64,000 nucleotides of DNA, taken from contig JAQTWV010000001.1 in assembly GCA_028689115.1 (NCBI GenBank), positions 597,539-661,538 on the forward strand, read 5' to 3'. The notes under the pieces are model-generated. The model was given only the letters and a program-made list of their open reading frames with translations, did no database searches and was not told the origin of the DNA. The first letter of the stretch is position 1; every line of letters begins with the position of its first letter. This document shows positions 21,992 to 33,007 of the stretch, one piece after another. Position numbers and translations under genes: made by a program. This DNA comes from Candidatus Altimarinota bacterium (lineage in GTDB: Bacteria > Patescibacteriota > Gracilibacteria > BD1-5 > UBA6164).

Positions 21992-22825
21992 TTATATAAT
22001 AGGATTAATTCAATAAACAAATTTATCACATTGGTTAAACATATTTTTATTATGTTTTTTTGCTTTTTCTCATTTTATATCACTACATATAGCTAAACTT
22101 GGAATATCTTCATAGTCAGTATTATCTATAATTTGTAAATGAATAAATGGACTTAATGCAACTCAATATGAAGTATCTGAAAATGTAGCTGTTCAAGGAA
22201 ATAATCAAGTTCAATTTGTATACCACTCTAAAACTGGATTATCTGATGTTAAAAACAAATCTTTTCAATTTGAAAGATAAAAAATAAATTTTTTTCTTGC
22301 TAAAATCTGATTTATAAAAATTTCATTAAATCATACTTTTATAATTGTTGGAAGTGATATTCTATTATATTCATCTAATTTTTTTAAACTTTCTTTTTTT
22401 TCATTTTCTGTTAAATCATGTAATTCAAGTTCTCTTTTCCACATATTATCAAAATCTTCATTTCTATTTTTATCATATTGTGATGGATTTCATAAACTTA
22501 ATCTTAAAACAAATAATAACAATGTTATTTGTTCTTCATTAGATAAGTTAAAATTATCAGGTTCTGATAATGAAAGTAATTTTTTTGACAACATTGAATA
22601 TTCACTTTCTAATTTTGAGAAGAAGTTTTCTATTTTGTTATCAGGTCTTTTTAAATTAAATTCATACAAAAGTTCTTTAAATCAGATACTTTTAGGTATA
22701 TATTTATTTTTTAAAAGTCCTCATTTTTTATTATAAACAAAAGTTTTTCAATCCATTTTTGTAGTAAATTCTTTTAAATAACATTGAGGTACAAAATGTT
22801 GATTAATAGTAATTTGTTTATTCAT
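21992..22825 (-). CDS. DUF4238 domain protein
   Basis: 277 residues. The family signature starts the protein (INQHFVPQCYLKEFT); further features are LLLFVLRLSLGNPSQ and DLFLTSDNPVLEW (conserved SDNPV) followed by ALSPFIHLQI. DUF4238 proteins occur in genomic islands and near defence genes; function unknown. Together with the DUF3800 gene it forms a two-gene accessory block. Confidence 0.85.
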
Positions 22826-23122
22826 AATTTTTATTTAAAAACTAAACTATTTCAAACTCTACTACACTACTCTCACTTCCTCCTCATTCAAGTCATAAAT
22901 TCATAAATCTAATTTTCTTTATTCTCTAAATGATATATTTCAATAAATCATTTTTCTATTCAAAACTATTATTCTTTTGTTAATTCAATTTTATTTTTTT
23001 AAAATTACTAAATTACCTACAATATAACTCTTTCCTCAAAAAAGTCTATTTTTTTCTCTATAAATTCAGAGAAAATAAGCAAAATTTAATATAAATTTAA
23101 TATGGAAATATATAAGTATTTC
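22826..23122. other. Intergenic region with short ORF remnant
   Basis: About 300 nt without a convincing gene. On the minus strand a GA-rich stretch (22852-22915) could encode a short peptide (MNLGLEGGSESSVVEFEIV) before a TAG, with a stop upstream of it. It may be the end of a decayed gene. Near 23050-23080 TTTTCTCT and AGAGAAAA form a weak hairpin. Nothing else is seen. Confidence 0.35.
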
Positions 23123-23150
23123 TTGACACAATACTTTTTTACTACATAAT
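23123..23150 (+). promoter_or_regulatory. Sigma70-like promoter for the gene at 23180
   Basis: TTGACA at 23123-23128 and CATAAT at 23145-23150, with 16 bp between. The start codon lies 30 bp beyond the -10 box. Confidence 0.55.
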
Positions 23151-23179
23151 AAACTAAATTTTAAAAATAATATAAATAA

Positions 23180-23767
23180 ATGAGTATTGTAAATCAAGCA
23201 CGTATGGTTAGTTGTGATGTTTGAGAATCAAGTGTTATTCATATACTTGGATGTGAAAAAAAACAAGAAACAAAATGAGCAGATTTATATCTTGATGATG
23301 CAACAGATATAGAAGTAAAATGCAGACAATTTGGGCAACCTGTAAATGTTTTGATAGACCAATTATTGGAGTTAAGAGATAGTGATATCTATGCTCTAGT
23401 TTACTACAAGATGATAAACTGACATCGTCCAGTAAAAACAATAAAAATGAGTTGAAGAAATAGATCTAAATGATTAAATCACTTAAGAAAAATGATGCAA
23501 GTTTCTCAAATTTTTTTATTTCCTCAACCTCAAATGATAGATTTTTATAACAATTCCAAAGTAAAAGAAGCAACTATAAGTTCATCAGGATTAAGACATA
23601 AATGACTTTCTGTGACTAGAGCAACTGAAATGTTTCAAAACACAAAAAAAGATAAAGCAGTTTTTCAAACTCCACTAGATTTTCAAGATAGTCCAGATGC
23701 AATCACATATGTAATATGAGAAAAAGTAGTAGAAATACTTTGAAATAGATGATATGAAAAAAAATAA
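23180..23767 (+). CDS. Hypothetical protein with possible PD-(D/E)XK motif
   Basis: 195 residues, no signal or membrane helix. Near residues 33-52 the run ADLYLDDATDIEVKCRQ has the D-x(10-12)-E-x-K spacing of PD-(D/E)XK nucleases, followed by a hydrophobic strand (SDIYALVYYKM). A basic region follows (IKMSGRNRSKGLNHLRKMM). This suggests a nuclease or DNA-binding role, but from one short motif only. It has a clear promoter and terminator and stands alone. Confidence 0.7.
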
Positions 23768-23803
23768 TAACAAGTCTCTAAAGAGACTTGTTATTATTTT
23801 TTT
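23768..23803. terminator. Hairpin terminator between convergent genes
   Basis: AACAAGTCTCT / AGAGACTTGTT stem with a short loop followed by a T-run. It overlaps the 3' end of the convergent DUF4105 gene. Confidence 0.88.
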
Positions 23804-24645
23804 TCTTTTCTAATGAGCTCTGAATATTTTTCATCATTTCAATATTTTTCTGATAATTCATTTATCTTGTAATACTCTCTTGCCTCTTCTAAACTAAGTT
23901 TAGTATTTATAAGTCATAAATCATAAGCTATTTTATCACTATGCGAAGGTAACAAAGCTTCTTTTGACCAAGAGATTTGATTTTCATTGTTTCATTGTCT
24001 CAAAATATTTACATGTTGCAGAATACTAGTCGTACAATTATTTGTAATAGTGTTGTAAAATTCAGGTTTTTCTGCCAATTTATTTGCTCTTTCTAACATA
24101 GAAACAAACAAAGTTTTCATCTTTTCTTTTGATGTATTTACAGGATACATTATAACATCATCTTTTCTATAATTAGCTCTAAGTTTGATTAAATCATTTT
24201 CATCACCAATTATATAAACCATTTCATACTTATTCAAAATTCACCAAAATGCGCTAAAACTTTCTCAAACTTCTTTTCTTATTTCAGCAGAAATAGTTAA
24301 ATAATCTCAATTAGAAAAACCAAAAGTTAACATAGTATGAGCTGGTCAATCATAATCAGAAAATGGCTCTATTATATAATAAACAGACGATATTTCATCT
24401 AGATTATATGATTTATCATAATATGAAACTTCATATTTATCAGATGTTTCATATGAAAAATCTCTTATGTTTTTTATAGAAACTATATTTCCAGAAAAAC
24501 TAGATTGAGCCAATATCTTTTGATCAAGAGACCAATTCCTATCTAAACTTGGTTTTTGAAAAAAAATAAAAACTAAAAAAACTATGATTAAAAACAAAAA
24601 TAGATACAAAAAATAAACAAATTTTAAGTGGTGATTTTTAAACAT
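23794..24645 (-). CDS. DUF4105 membrane-anchored protein
   Basis: 283 residues. One N-terminal helix ([20 protein letters not shown]) anchors the protein. The DUF4105 domain follows: [60 protein letters not shown] and a conserved NNCTT cysteine block ([14 protein letters not shown]). The NxCxT block with an upstream H resembles a papain-like NlpC/P60-type active site, which has been suggested for this family. It probably acts on the cell surface. It lies downstream of the protein at 24687. Confidence 0.82.
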
Positions 24646-24686
24646 ATTAAATTTTTAACTATATATTAAAATTATAATAACCATTT

Positions 24687-25724
24687 TTAAGTAAAAACAA
24701 TTATTTTTATGATATCTTTTTTTCTTCTATAATTATTTGATGAGACGATATCTTTGTGACTATACGGATCAACCACATACCAAACTCAATTTTCTCTAAA
24801 AGCAAAAGCTCTATGTCAAAAAAAAGGATTTTTTCTAGAATTCATAAAAACATCCGCTATATTATAATTTTCTGGTATACTATCAAAAGTTTCATATTTT
24901 GGTACTTTTTTATACATACTAAGTGAATTTAAAGCTGATTTTCATTGTAAAAATGGTCTTCACAATTTTTGTCATAACTCACGTGCAACTTGAGAACATT
25001 GAGGCATATCATCTTTTACTATAGAACTTGGAAAGCGAAAATCACTTGGCAAAATTGTTTTTCAAAAATCAATTTCCTTTGAATTTTCTATTGGCAACAT
25101 TTCAACAAAATCTCCATGATTTATTTTTAAAAATCTAGAAGTTGGTTTTCCATCAAAAGTATATTCCCTACATAACTCATCTTCATAAACTCAATATGAG
25201 CCATTTATAACAATAGCTCAATTTTCAGGAGAAATAATATCAAATGGTTCAAGAGCTTTTTTATTATTTTTTGGAAGTATAACTCTAAATGTTTTATTTA
25301 TAAGCAATATTGGTTCTCTAAATGGTGTTTTTGTTTGAAAAAAAATATCTTTTCAAGTTATAGAACTCAAATTTGAACTATGACTCGGTATTTGTAACTT
25401 ATAATGAATATACAAATGATAATAACCTATACGAAGTAAATGTGATTCAAAAGGAGTATTTATAAAATACTTATAAGCATCTGGTAATATTTGTTTTATA
25501 AGTGATAATAATTCATTTTTTTGCTTTTCTGGGAGATTTGATAAAATCATTTCTTGATACTCTTCTGTTTTTTTTATAAAATCTGGTTCTATTTCTGGTA
25601 AATCTAAAAAATTTTGTGTTTTTGCTTTTACATTTTCACAAACAAGTCAAAAAAACGCTCACAAAATTAAAGAGCGTCTTTTTTTATCAACTTCATTATC
25701 TATTGTAAAAATATCTTTTCACAT
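24687..25724 (-). CDS. Hypothetical protein, possible cysteine peptidase
   Basis: 345 residues. The N-terminal segment after a basic start (KKRRSLILGAFFGLVCENVK-A) looks like a signal peptide. The middle is beta-rich (RFLKINHGDFVEMLP). The C-terminal third has a Cys/His/Asp pattern: MPQCSQVARELGQ, NPFFGHRAFAF, VWYVVDPYS, which resembles NlpC/CHAP-type triads. No family recognised with certainty. The gene at 25726 ends 1 nt before this start, so they share an operon with the DUF4105 gene. Confidence 0.65.
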
Positions 25725-25725
25725 C

Positions 25726-26148
25726 TTAGTATTCTTCTATTATATTTACAAGCATCTTAATAAATGCTTTTACAATCTTTTCATGTTCAGTTATTGGAAA
25801 TTTTCACAAATTATGAACCTTTGTTTTCTTAGACATTTCAGCACTAAGAAATTGTGGATCTATATAACCATATCTTTCATCTACATTGTTGTATGCAAAA
25901 TTACAAGTAATAAGTTTTTCTATTAATTGTGTTTTGTCATTTATCTTGATTTTTATGCTAGTATTTCCAAAATTTAAATACTCTAAACCATAATTTGGAG
26001 CTATTTCTTTTTCAACTGCAATCTCTATTTTTTCTATAAGTTTTTCCATTTCTCACAAAAAATCTCAGTTAAACATAACCTTTGATTTGATTGGTTTAAC
26101 TTGACTTTCTCTTAGTTTTTTAACTTGTTCTTCTATAAATTTACTCAT
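25726..26148 (-). CDS. Hypothetical small cytoplasmic protein
   Basis: 140 residues, no signal or membrane helix. The fold looks mixed alpha/beta (EKLIEKIEIAVEKEIAPNYG; IKIKINDKTQLIEKLITCNF). No family recognised. First gene of a three-gene minus-strand unit with the possible peptidase and the DUF4105 protein; the stop is 1 nt from the next start. Confidence 0.65.
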
Positions 26149-26211
26149 TTTTTTTATTTATTTATAATTTATGATGGGATTATATAAATTTTTGGCTTAT
26201 TTAAAAGTTTT

Positions 26212-26895
26212 TTAAATATTTTTATACCTTATTTTTATATAAATTCAAATAAGTGGAAACACAATTTTAGTAATAATCTTAGGAAGCCATGTCGCATCAT
26301 AATGATGAATAATAAAAGTATTTTTTGTTATCTTCATATATTTTTTATTTTCAAAATATGCAAATGGGTAGAAATAATCTTTTGGATAAATAGTGAAATC
26401 ATTTGTTTTAATTATCACGTTTGAATACGAAATTACTCAATATTTTTTAAAAATCCTATTTAATAAATTTGGTATAACTATCCTAGTTTTCTTAGTTTTA
26501 TAAACATCTAGAATTTCTCATATTATAGGATTATTTTTCTCACATCAAATAACTGATCATCATATACTAAAAACATCTTGAAAACCAATAAATAATTTAT
26601 TATCTAAAAATCAATCCAAATTCTTTAATATCTCAATATCTGTATCAAGATAAATTCATCATTCATTATAAAGTATATCAATTCTAGCATAATCTGAAGC
26701 AAAAGCCCATTTTTTCTTATCATAAAATTTTTTACAATAACTATTTTTGTTTATATCAAAATTATTTTCATTCCATTCTATTATTTCATAATCAGGACAA
26801 TATTTTTTCCATGATTCTAAATATTTTTCAAATTCACTACTTTTTTTTCATCTTCAAAACCAAATATAATGTAATTTTTTAGGTATTTTACTCAT
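26212..26895 (-). CDS. GT32-type glycosyltransferase (DXD sugar-binding)
   Basis: 227 residues. Signature of the Gly_transf_sug/OCH1 family: KKLHYIWFGRGKK, WKKYCPDYEIIEWNENNFD, AFASDYARIDILYNEGGIYL directly followed by DTDIEI, which is the metal-binding DXD motif. The glycines of NEGGIY are TGA-TGA. It transfers a sugar to a surface glycan, acceptor unknown. The start overlaps the DedA stop by 8 nt, so it belongs to the three-gene unit with the GT at 27464. Confidence 0.9.
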
Positions 26896-27457
26896 AGATT
26901 TTTTTGATTAAATATTTAGTAAAAAGTTTCAATAAAAAATAAAAAACTGCAAATGATAAGAACAATCATATTAAAAGATAGGTAAAATCATTTTTATCTT
27001 TAAATAAATATCAAAAATTGTATCAAATACTTGTTATAAAAATAGCTGAAAAAGCTGATAAAATAGCTCAATTTTTTGAATAACTAATAAAATTAGTCTT
27101 TATATATCATAGATATAATAATCACAAACTAGTTATTGGTGGAGTGTATTTTATAACTATGAGTTTATCCATTAAACTATGTCATATTAGTTTTTCTTCT
27201 ACTTTTTTTACTATTGAAAAATCTCTTTTTATCAATTTATTTTTAAAAAATCTTCAAACAAAATAATGAAGTAAATCTCAAAAGAAATCTCAAATAAAAG
27301 CAAAAATTAAAATAGTAAAAAATCATATTTCTAAACTAGAAGAAATCAAGCTAAGAGCTAGTATAGTTATAGGTCACTCTATAATTACTGTTATAACTAA
27401 GATAAAATAAAATAAAAATGTATTATTATTATAAAACTCAATTGCATATTCTAGCAT
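26888..27457 (-). CDS. DedA/VTT-family membrane protein
   Basis: 189 residues with about five hydrophobic segments. DedA features: EGPITILALSLISS near the start, then FIGDFFGDLLHYFVGRFFKN (G-x3-G...Y.VGR) and RDFSIVKKVEEKLIGHS. DedA proteins are thought to recycle polyprenyl phosphate or other lipids across the membrane, which fits the glycosyltransferases on both sides. Confidence 0.8.
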
Positions 27458-27463
27458 AATTTT

Positions 27464-28528
27464 TTAAATTTTGGAAATAAGTTTTTTTAGATCAAAGTCA
27501 TTTTCTCATCAATTTACAAAAAATCCTTTTTCACCTAAATAATCAGCTAAATACTCTTGTTCTGTTTGATTTTTAGTTGGAAAAAGCACAGCTTTTTTAT
27601 TATTTGCAACTAAATCCATAATAGTTGTATAACCTGCTCTAGATATGATGATTTTTGCTCTATTAAAAAAATCTAATCTTTGATTTGATGATACATTTGA
27701 ATAAATAATTATATCATATTCTGGCATTTCTATTACATCATTTTTTGATGTATCTCAAAGTACAAAAACTTTTTTTCAATCTAGTTTTTTTGCTTCATCT
27801 ATAAGTTTATTTATAAAACTTTGTTTATGCTCCTGTAAATATCAACTAATTATAAAATAATAATCTATATCTTGAGTAACTTCTTTTAAATTAGAATAAG
27901 AAGTAAGTGGTCAAATATAATGATGATTTAAATCTTTTAAAAATTTAGTATGTGACAATTTTCAAGCAAGTGACTTTTTTTTATCTTTATAATCTGGAAT
28001 TATAATTGCACTAAATTTTTTGAAATATCTGTAATTAAAATAATTTATTATATCACTAAAAACTACTAATTTTTTTGGTAAAATAAAAGCAATTTGATGA
28101 GTAAGTAAAAAACTTGGTACATTTTTACTATAAACTCAATATTTTCAATCAGAAAAAATAAAATCAAAATTATCTCACATATTTTTAACAAACTTATATT
28201 CTTTTCAAATCAATATATCAATTGCTAATAAGTCAGTTACCAAATATCAATAAAATTTAACTCAAGTTCATCTTTCTATTGCTGGATAATCCTCTAGTTC
28301 TATAAAAGTTATATTTGTATTTTCTTGAAGTTCTTTTTTTAAAAAAGATAATGCATTTCCATAAGAAATAATAGTAATAGAAAATCCTAATTCTGTATAA
28401 TAATCAATAACTGCAAGAGTTCTAGTTGCATGTCATAATCACAATGAACTAATAGCAAATAAGGCTCTATTATATTTAAAATCATTTCATATGATTTTTG
28501 ATATATTTTTTATTGATTCTTGATACAT
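27464..28528 (-). CDS. MurG-like (GT-B) glycosyltransferase
   Basis: 354 residues. The N-terminal acceptor domain carries the glycine-rich loop SSLGLGHATRTLAVIDYY. The C-terminal donor domain has IIISRAGYTTIMDLVANNKK, AVLFPTKNQTEQEYLADYLG, typical of the MurG/GT28 fold (GxxT and Q/E nucleotide-sugar site). It probably glycosylates a lipid or surface acceptor. It lies 6 nt upstream of the DedA gene. Confidence 0.87.
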
Positions 28529-28602
28529 TTTTTTATATATTATTCTATATATTTTAGTAAAAATAATATATAATAATTACTACAAAGCAATTTTATATTA
28601 AC

Positions 28603-28636
28603 AAAAAACTCTAAAAATAATTCTTAGAGTTTTTTT
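28603..28636. terminator. Hairpin terminator
   Basis: AAAAAACTCTAA / TTAGAGTTTTTT with a 9-nt loop, located downstream of the MATE gene on the minus strand and upstream of the glycosyltransferase start region. Confidence 0.8.
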
Positions 28637-28638
28637 AT

Positions 28639-30063
28639 TTATCATTTAATTCATTCTTCAATTGCAACATTTTCAAATACATCTTCTTGCATTTTTTCTT
28701 CTTTTGTTATATTTGTCTTTTTCCAATCTCATTTTATAAATAATGATATATTTATAAAAACCATAATTAAGTTTGTTATAACAATTGCATACCATAAACC
28801 ATCTACTCCTAAAGAAGTATATTTAGAGAGAATAAAAGCAATTGGTAATTGAAAAATCCATTGAGAAACAAGAGTTAAAACTAAAGTAGTTACCATATTT
28901 CAAGTTGCACGAAAAACTCAGTTTATAGACATTTGTAATCATATAAGTCAAAATGATAGTGAAACTATATGTAAAAATCTAGTTCAACCAGCTAAAATTT
29001 CATTATCTCAATGAATAAAAAAACTGATAAGATATGGTGCAAAAATAAATGATATTATTCATATAAAAGTTAAAACTAAAAATGATATAATAGAACTTAC
29101 TTTTGCTATTTCTGTAGCTCTAGCTATATTTTTAGCTCAAACATTTTGTCAAACTAAAACTGCAGTAGACATAGATAATCATAAACCAAATATCATAACT
29201 AATTGAATAATATTTGATCAAGCTCAATAAGAAGCAACTGCATGTGTACCGAAACTAGTAATTAAAAATGTCATAGCAACAAGTCACAAACTACGAGCTG
29301 ACATTTCAATAGATGAAGGTAAACCTAAGAAAAAAGCTTTTTTAATATACGAGTAATCAGGTTTAAAATCAGAAATTTTTAAATGAATTCCATATTTTCA
29401 TTTTAGTAAAACAATCATTCAAATAATACTTGCAATTGCTTGAGTAATCAAAGTAGCCATAGCTGCTCAAGCAACTCACATAGCTGGAAAAATTCCATAC
29501 CCAAAAATAAATAGTGGATCTATAATTAGATTTAATAAAACAGTTCATAAAACTATTTTCATAGGCATATTTACTTCTCATAATCATCTCATTATTGATT
29601 GAAACATAGAAAATCCAAATACAAAGATCATTCAAATAAAAGATAATCTTAAAAAACTAAGTGCATCAGAAAAAACTGAATCACTAACTCACATTAGATT
29701 TAAAAGTAATGGTGCAATTGCATATCAAATTATTCAGATTATTATAGAAACAACTGTAACCATAAGCATAGTTTGAGCAGCTACATGATCTACCATTTTT
29801 TGATTTTTAGCTCAAACATATTGAGCAATAAGAGTAGTTCATGCAATTGCAAAACCACTACCAAGAGAAATCATTAAAAAAGTAATTGGAAAAGAAACTG
29901 AAACTGCAGCAACAGCATCTCATCACAATCTTCATACCCAAAATGCATCTGTCAATTGATAAGCACTTTGAAGTAAATTTGAAAGTAAAATAGGTATTGC
30001 TAGAGTAATAATTGAGCTTACAATAGGTCACTCTAGTGATTTTTTTATATTTTTATTTTGCAT
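28639..30063 (-). CDS. MATE-family efflux transporter
   Basis: 474 residues with twelve membrane helices. Family motifs: SLEGPIVSSIITLAIPILLS, LLQSAYQLTDAFWVGRLGGD, AAVSVSFPITFLMISLGSGF, AIAGTTLIAQYVGAKNQ, and in the second half GTHAVASYGAGSNIIQL and VLVGQNVGAKNIARA. It exports drugs or toxic metabolites by Na+ or H+ antiport. The marR gene 33 nt upstream probably controls it. Confidence 0.95.
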
Positions 30064-30096
30064 ATATGTTTTATTTTTAATAATTTAATACAATTT

Positions 30097-30519
30097 TTAC
30101 ATTTTAATTTTTTCTACAATTTCATCTATAAATAATTTTGTAGCTAAAACTTTTTCATTTGAATCTGAAGAAATAACTTCTTCATTAAATATTTCAAATC
30201 TTTCCAATGCTTCTGTAAATTTAGTTTTTCCACCTGGTGCAAGAATTACATAAGAAACCCTAGCATCGTTTGGATTTGATTCCTTGTTAACAAGACCAAT
30301 TTTTTCCATTGGTAACAATAGTCTAGTAACACCTGATGCGGATAATCAAACCATTTCAGCTAAATCAATCCTTCTCAATTTATTTTCTGGTGCTTTATTT
30401 AGATGATACAATACTATAAAATCATTAAATCAAATTCATCATAATTTTCAATCAAGTGTTTTTGATAATATATAAGATAATTTAGCTATATTTATAAATA
30501 AATCTATTTTTTTAGTCAT
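30097..30519 (-). CDS. MarR-family transcriptional regulator
   Basis: 140 residues. Winged-helix signature: FNDFIVLYHLNKAPENKLRR, IDLAEMVGLSASGVTRLLLP, MEKIGLVNKESNPNDARVSY (wing with D-x-R). It likely represses itself and the MATE exporter downstream in response to a ligand. An exact 13-bp inverted repeat lies just upstream of the start. Confidence 0.93.
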
Positions 30520-30531
30520 ATTTAAATAATT

Positions 30532-30561
30532 AAAATATATTTGAGTAGTCAAATATATTTT
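30532..30561. promoter_or_regulatory. Candidate MarR operator
   Basis: Perfect 13-bp half-sites AAAATATATTTGA and TCAAATATATTTT with a 4-bp spacer, 13 bp upstream of the marR start. It could also act as a weak terminator for the upstream glycosylase gene, but it lacks a proper T-run. Confidence 0.5.
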
Positions 30562-30620
30562 ATTTATTTTTAAAAGCAAATTATTTTATTATTAAATAAT
30601 TTTGATAAATAATTTAAAGA

Positions 30621-31007
30621 CTATTTAATTTCTCAATAATATCTATAAAAATTTGGTTTATATTTTTCTGTTAACCTTTTTTTATTTAGTTCTATATCTT
30701 CAGATTTTGGTTCATAATCGTTGTATAATTCAGCTGGTAAATTAAAAAATGATTCTTCATAATTTTCTACTTTGAAACTTCTATTTAAACATTCTTTATA
30801 TAATGAAACATATCTATTATGCAAAAATTTTAACTTATCATAAAAAAATTTAACATGTCATTTTCACAAAATATATTTACTAGGAATATCTTTATAAACA
30901 TATTTTCATGACTTTATAACATTTGGAATTCTCTTTATTTCTCTATGTTCTGACAAAAGATGTTGGTCATACAAATCTTTTGGATTTACAAGATTTACTC
31001 TAGTCAT
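30621..31007 (-). CDS. Pyrimidine-dimer DNA glycosylase (T4 endonuclease V-like)
   Basis: 128 residues, close to the 138 of T4 DenV. The N-terminus matches the family: TRVNLVNPKDLYDQHLLSEH with REIKRIP, including the conserved Thr2 nucleophile, Arg and the H/E pair; later YILGKGHVKFFYDKLKFLHN and a terminal YKPNFYRYYGEIK. It cuts at UV dimers by a glycosylase/AP-lyase reaction. The small size and phage-like family suggest acquisition by transfer at some time. Confidence 0.88.
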
Positions 31008-31143
31008 AATTTTTTTAAATTAATGTAACAAAATATACAAAAAATTGGTTAGAAAATAATAATATTTAATATTATTAAAAATACTATTTTTTTTACATTT
31101 TTCATATATAATGTTTTAAAATAATATATTATATGAGAATAAA

Positions 31144-32154
31144 ATGTCTAATAAAAATAATTTTAAGTTTAGTGCCATACTATGATTTACTCATTTTTTA
31201 ACTGATGCAATTGCCGCATTTGCATTAGCAACTATTGCGATAAAAAACATAAGTGATAATAATTTTATAATCGATAAGATAGTATGATTTGAGATTTTAT
31301 GATATTTTATATTTTATAATTTTTTAGCATTTTTTCTTCAAATTTTTTTATGATATTTTCTAGATAAGATTAAAACTAATTTAGAACTTTTTAACACATC
31401 AAAAAAAATATTACTTAGCAGTATTGTACTTTATATAATTTGAAGTATATTTTTAAATATAAGTTATGTTGTATCTATATTATTAATTTGAATTTGATCA
31501 TGTTTGTTCCATATTTCAAGTTGAAATATAACAATGTTAGCTAATAAAAATAAAGCAATAAATTTATGAATATTTGCTTCGTGATGAGTTATTTGATTGA
31601 GTTTTTGATTATTTAGCGCCACATATTTACCATATGCTTTAATAATTATTAACTTAATTTTGTTGGCAATAATTAGATTAATATATTCTTACGATAAATA
31701 CAAGATTAGTAATCATATTTATAAAAAATATTATAAATTTAAAAGTTCACATATCTTTTATATAGTTTCATTTTTATGAATATTATTGATAATAAGGTCT
31801 GCAGTTTGGACAAATTTTCAAATAGATTTTTCAAATAATCAAACAATGCTTTTTTACTTAGCAATTACAGCATTTTTATGAAAAATTACATGATGAATAT
31901 TAGAAGATATAAAGTACTTTAATAATAAATATTTTATAATAATCTGATTAACTAGCTTAATGTCAATAGTCACATATTTTTCTCATTTTAAAAATTTATT
32001 TTTCCTATTATTATCTGTTTTTACAATTCAAATTTTTATAAGTCCACTTACAGTAATGCTTTATAGAATAATTCCACAACATAGAAGTAAAATAATTTGA
32101 TTTACTTTTTGATTAAGTTTAATTTTATGATTTCTTTTATTGAAAATTATATAA
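31144..32154 (+). CDS. MFS-like membrane transporter
   Basis: 336 residues with about ten hydrophobic helices. The first helix region (FKFSAILGFTHFLTDAIAAF) and the GNITMLANKNKAINLGIFAS segment followed by GGVIGLSFG resemble major-facilitator proteins. No substrate can be inferred. The loop FFLQIFLGYFLDKIKTN is in the position of the G-x3-D-(R/K) motif A. Read from the AT-rich gap shared with the divergent glycosylase gene. Confidence 0.65.
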
Positions 32155-32246
32155 AAAATCTAAAACAATATTATTATAATTTTTACATTCTCCATTTTTA
32201 GTATATATTAAATTAAATATAAATAAACTCTATAAGGAATTAAATC

Positions 32247-32822
32247 ATGAATACAACAACTGATTCAAAAAATCTATTAGCACTAAATAAACCAAAGGGT
32301 TATGTAGTCACTAGATCAGATGAACTTGGAAGAAAAACTGTTTATAATCTTTTACCAGATTGGGTTTTTGATGAACAATGGATGCCAATTTGAAGACTTG
32401 ATTTAGAATCTAAAGGTCTTTTATTATTCACAAGAGATGGTAAAATAGGTAATCTATTAACAACACCTGGAAATTGTATTAAAATATATGAAATATGGGT
32501 TAGAGGTCATGTAACTCAGGAACATATTGAAATTGCTTTAAAATGAGTTGAAAGCACAGAAGGTTTACTCAAAGCATTAAGCATAGAAAAAATAGGAAAT
32601 GGTGGAGCAAAAACAAAATTAAGAGTACAAATTGATGAAGGAAAAAATAGACATATTCGTCGCCTATTTGGAGCAATGAAAGACCCAAAATTTGGTACTC
32701 CATTAAAAGTATTAAGTCTAAGTAGAGTTAGTATTGGAAAATTAAAACTAGATATAGAAAGTGGAAAATGGCGTTATCTTTCTGAAGAAGAAGAAAATAT
32801 GTTATTAAAAGATTTGATTTAA
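32247..32822 (+). CDS. rRNA pseudouridine synthase (RsuA/RluE family)
   Basis: 191 residues. Family motifs: ALNKPKGYVVTRSDELGRKT, catalytic aspartate in GRLDLESKGLLLFTRDG, KIYEIWVRG, and NRHIRRLFGAMK. The S4 domain of RsuA is absent, as in RluE/RluB-short forms. A clear AAGGAA ribosome-binding site precedes the ATG. It uses GGT/GGA for most glycines and contains CGT/CGC codons, unlike many neighbours, which fits higher expression. Confidence 0.93.
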
Positions 32823-33007
32823 AAATATATTTTCTACTTTTTTATATCTGATCCTATATCTTGTATTTCTATTGTAATTATTTTTTTATCTAAATATTTT
32901 AATTTATTTCAACATTATTAGATTTTTAGCAAAATTAAAAATTTTGTCACTTTTTTTAAACCTCACGTTGTAATAATTACAAATAACTTATTTTTAACTA
33001 TAATACT

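Noticed and set aside
22852-22915. GA-rich short ORF as a real gene
   Set aside because: Only about 20 codons with no recognisable domain; kept as a possible remnant in the intergenic description.
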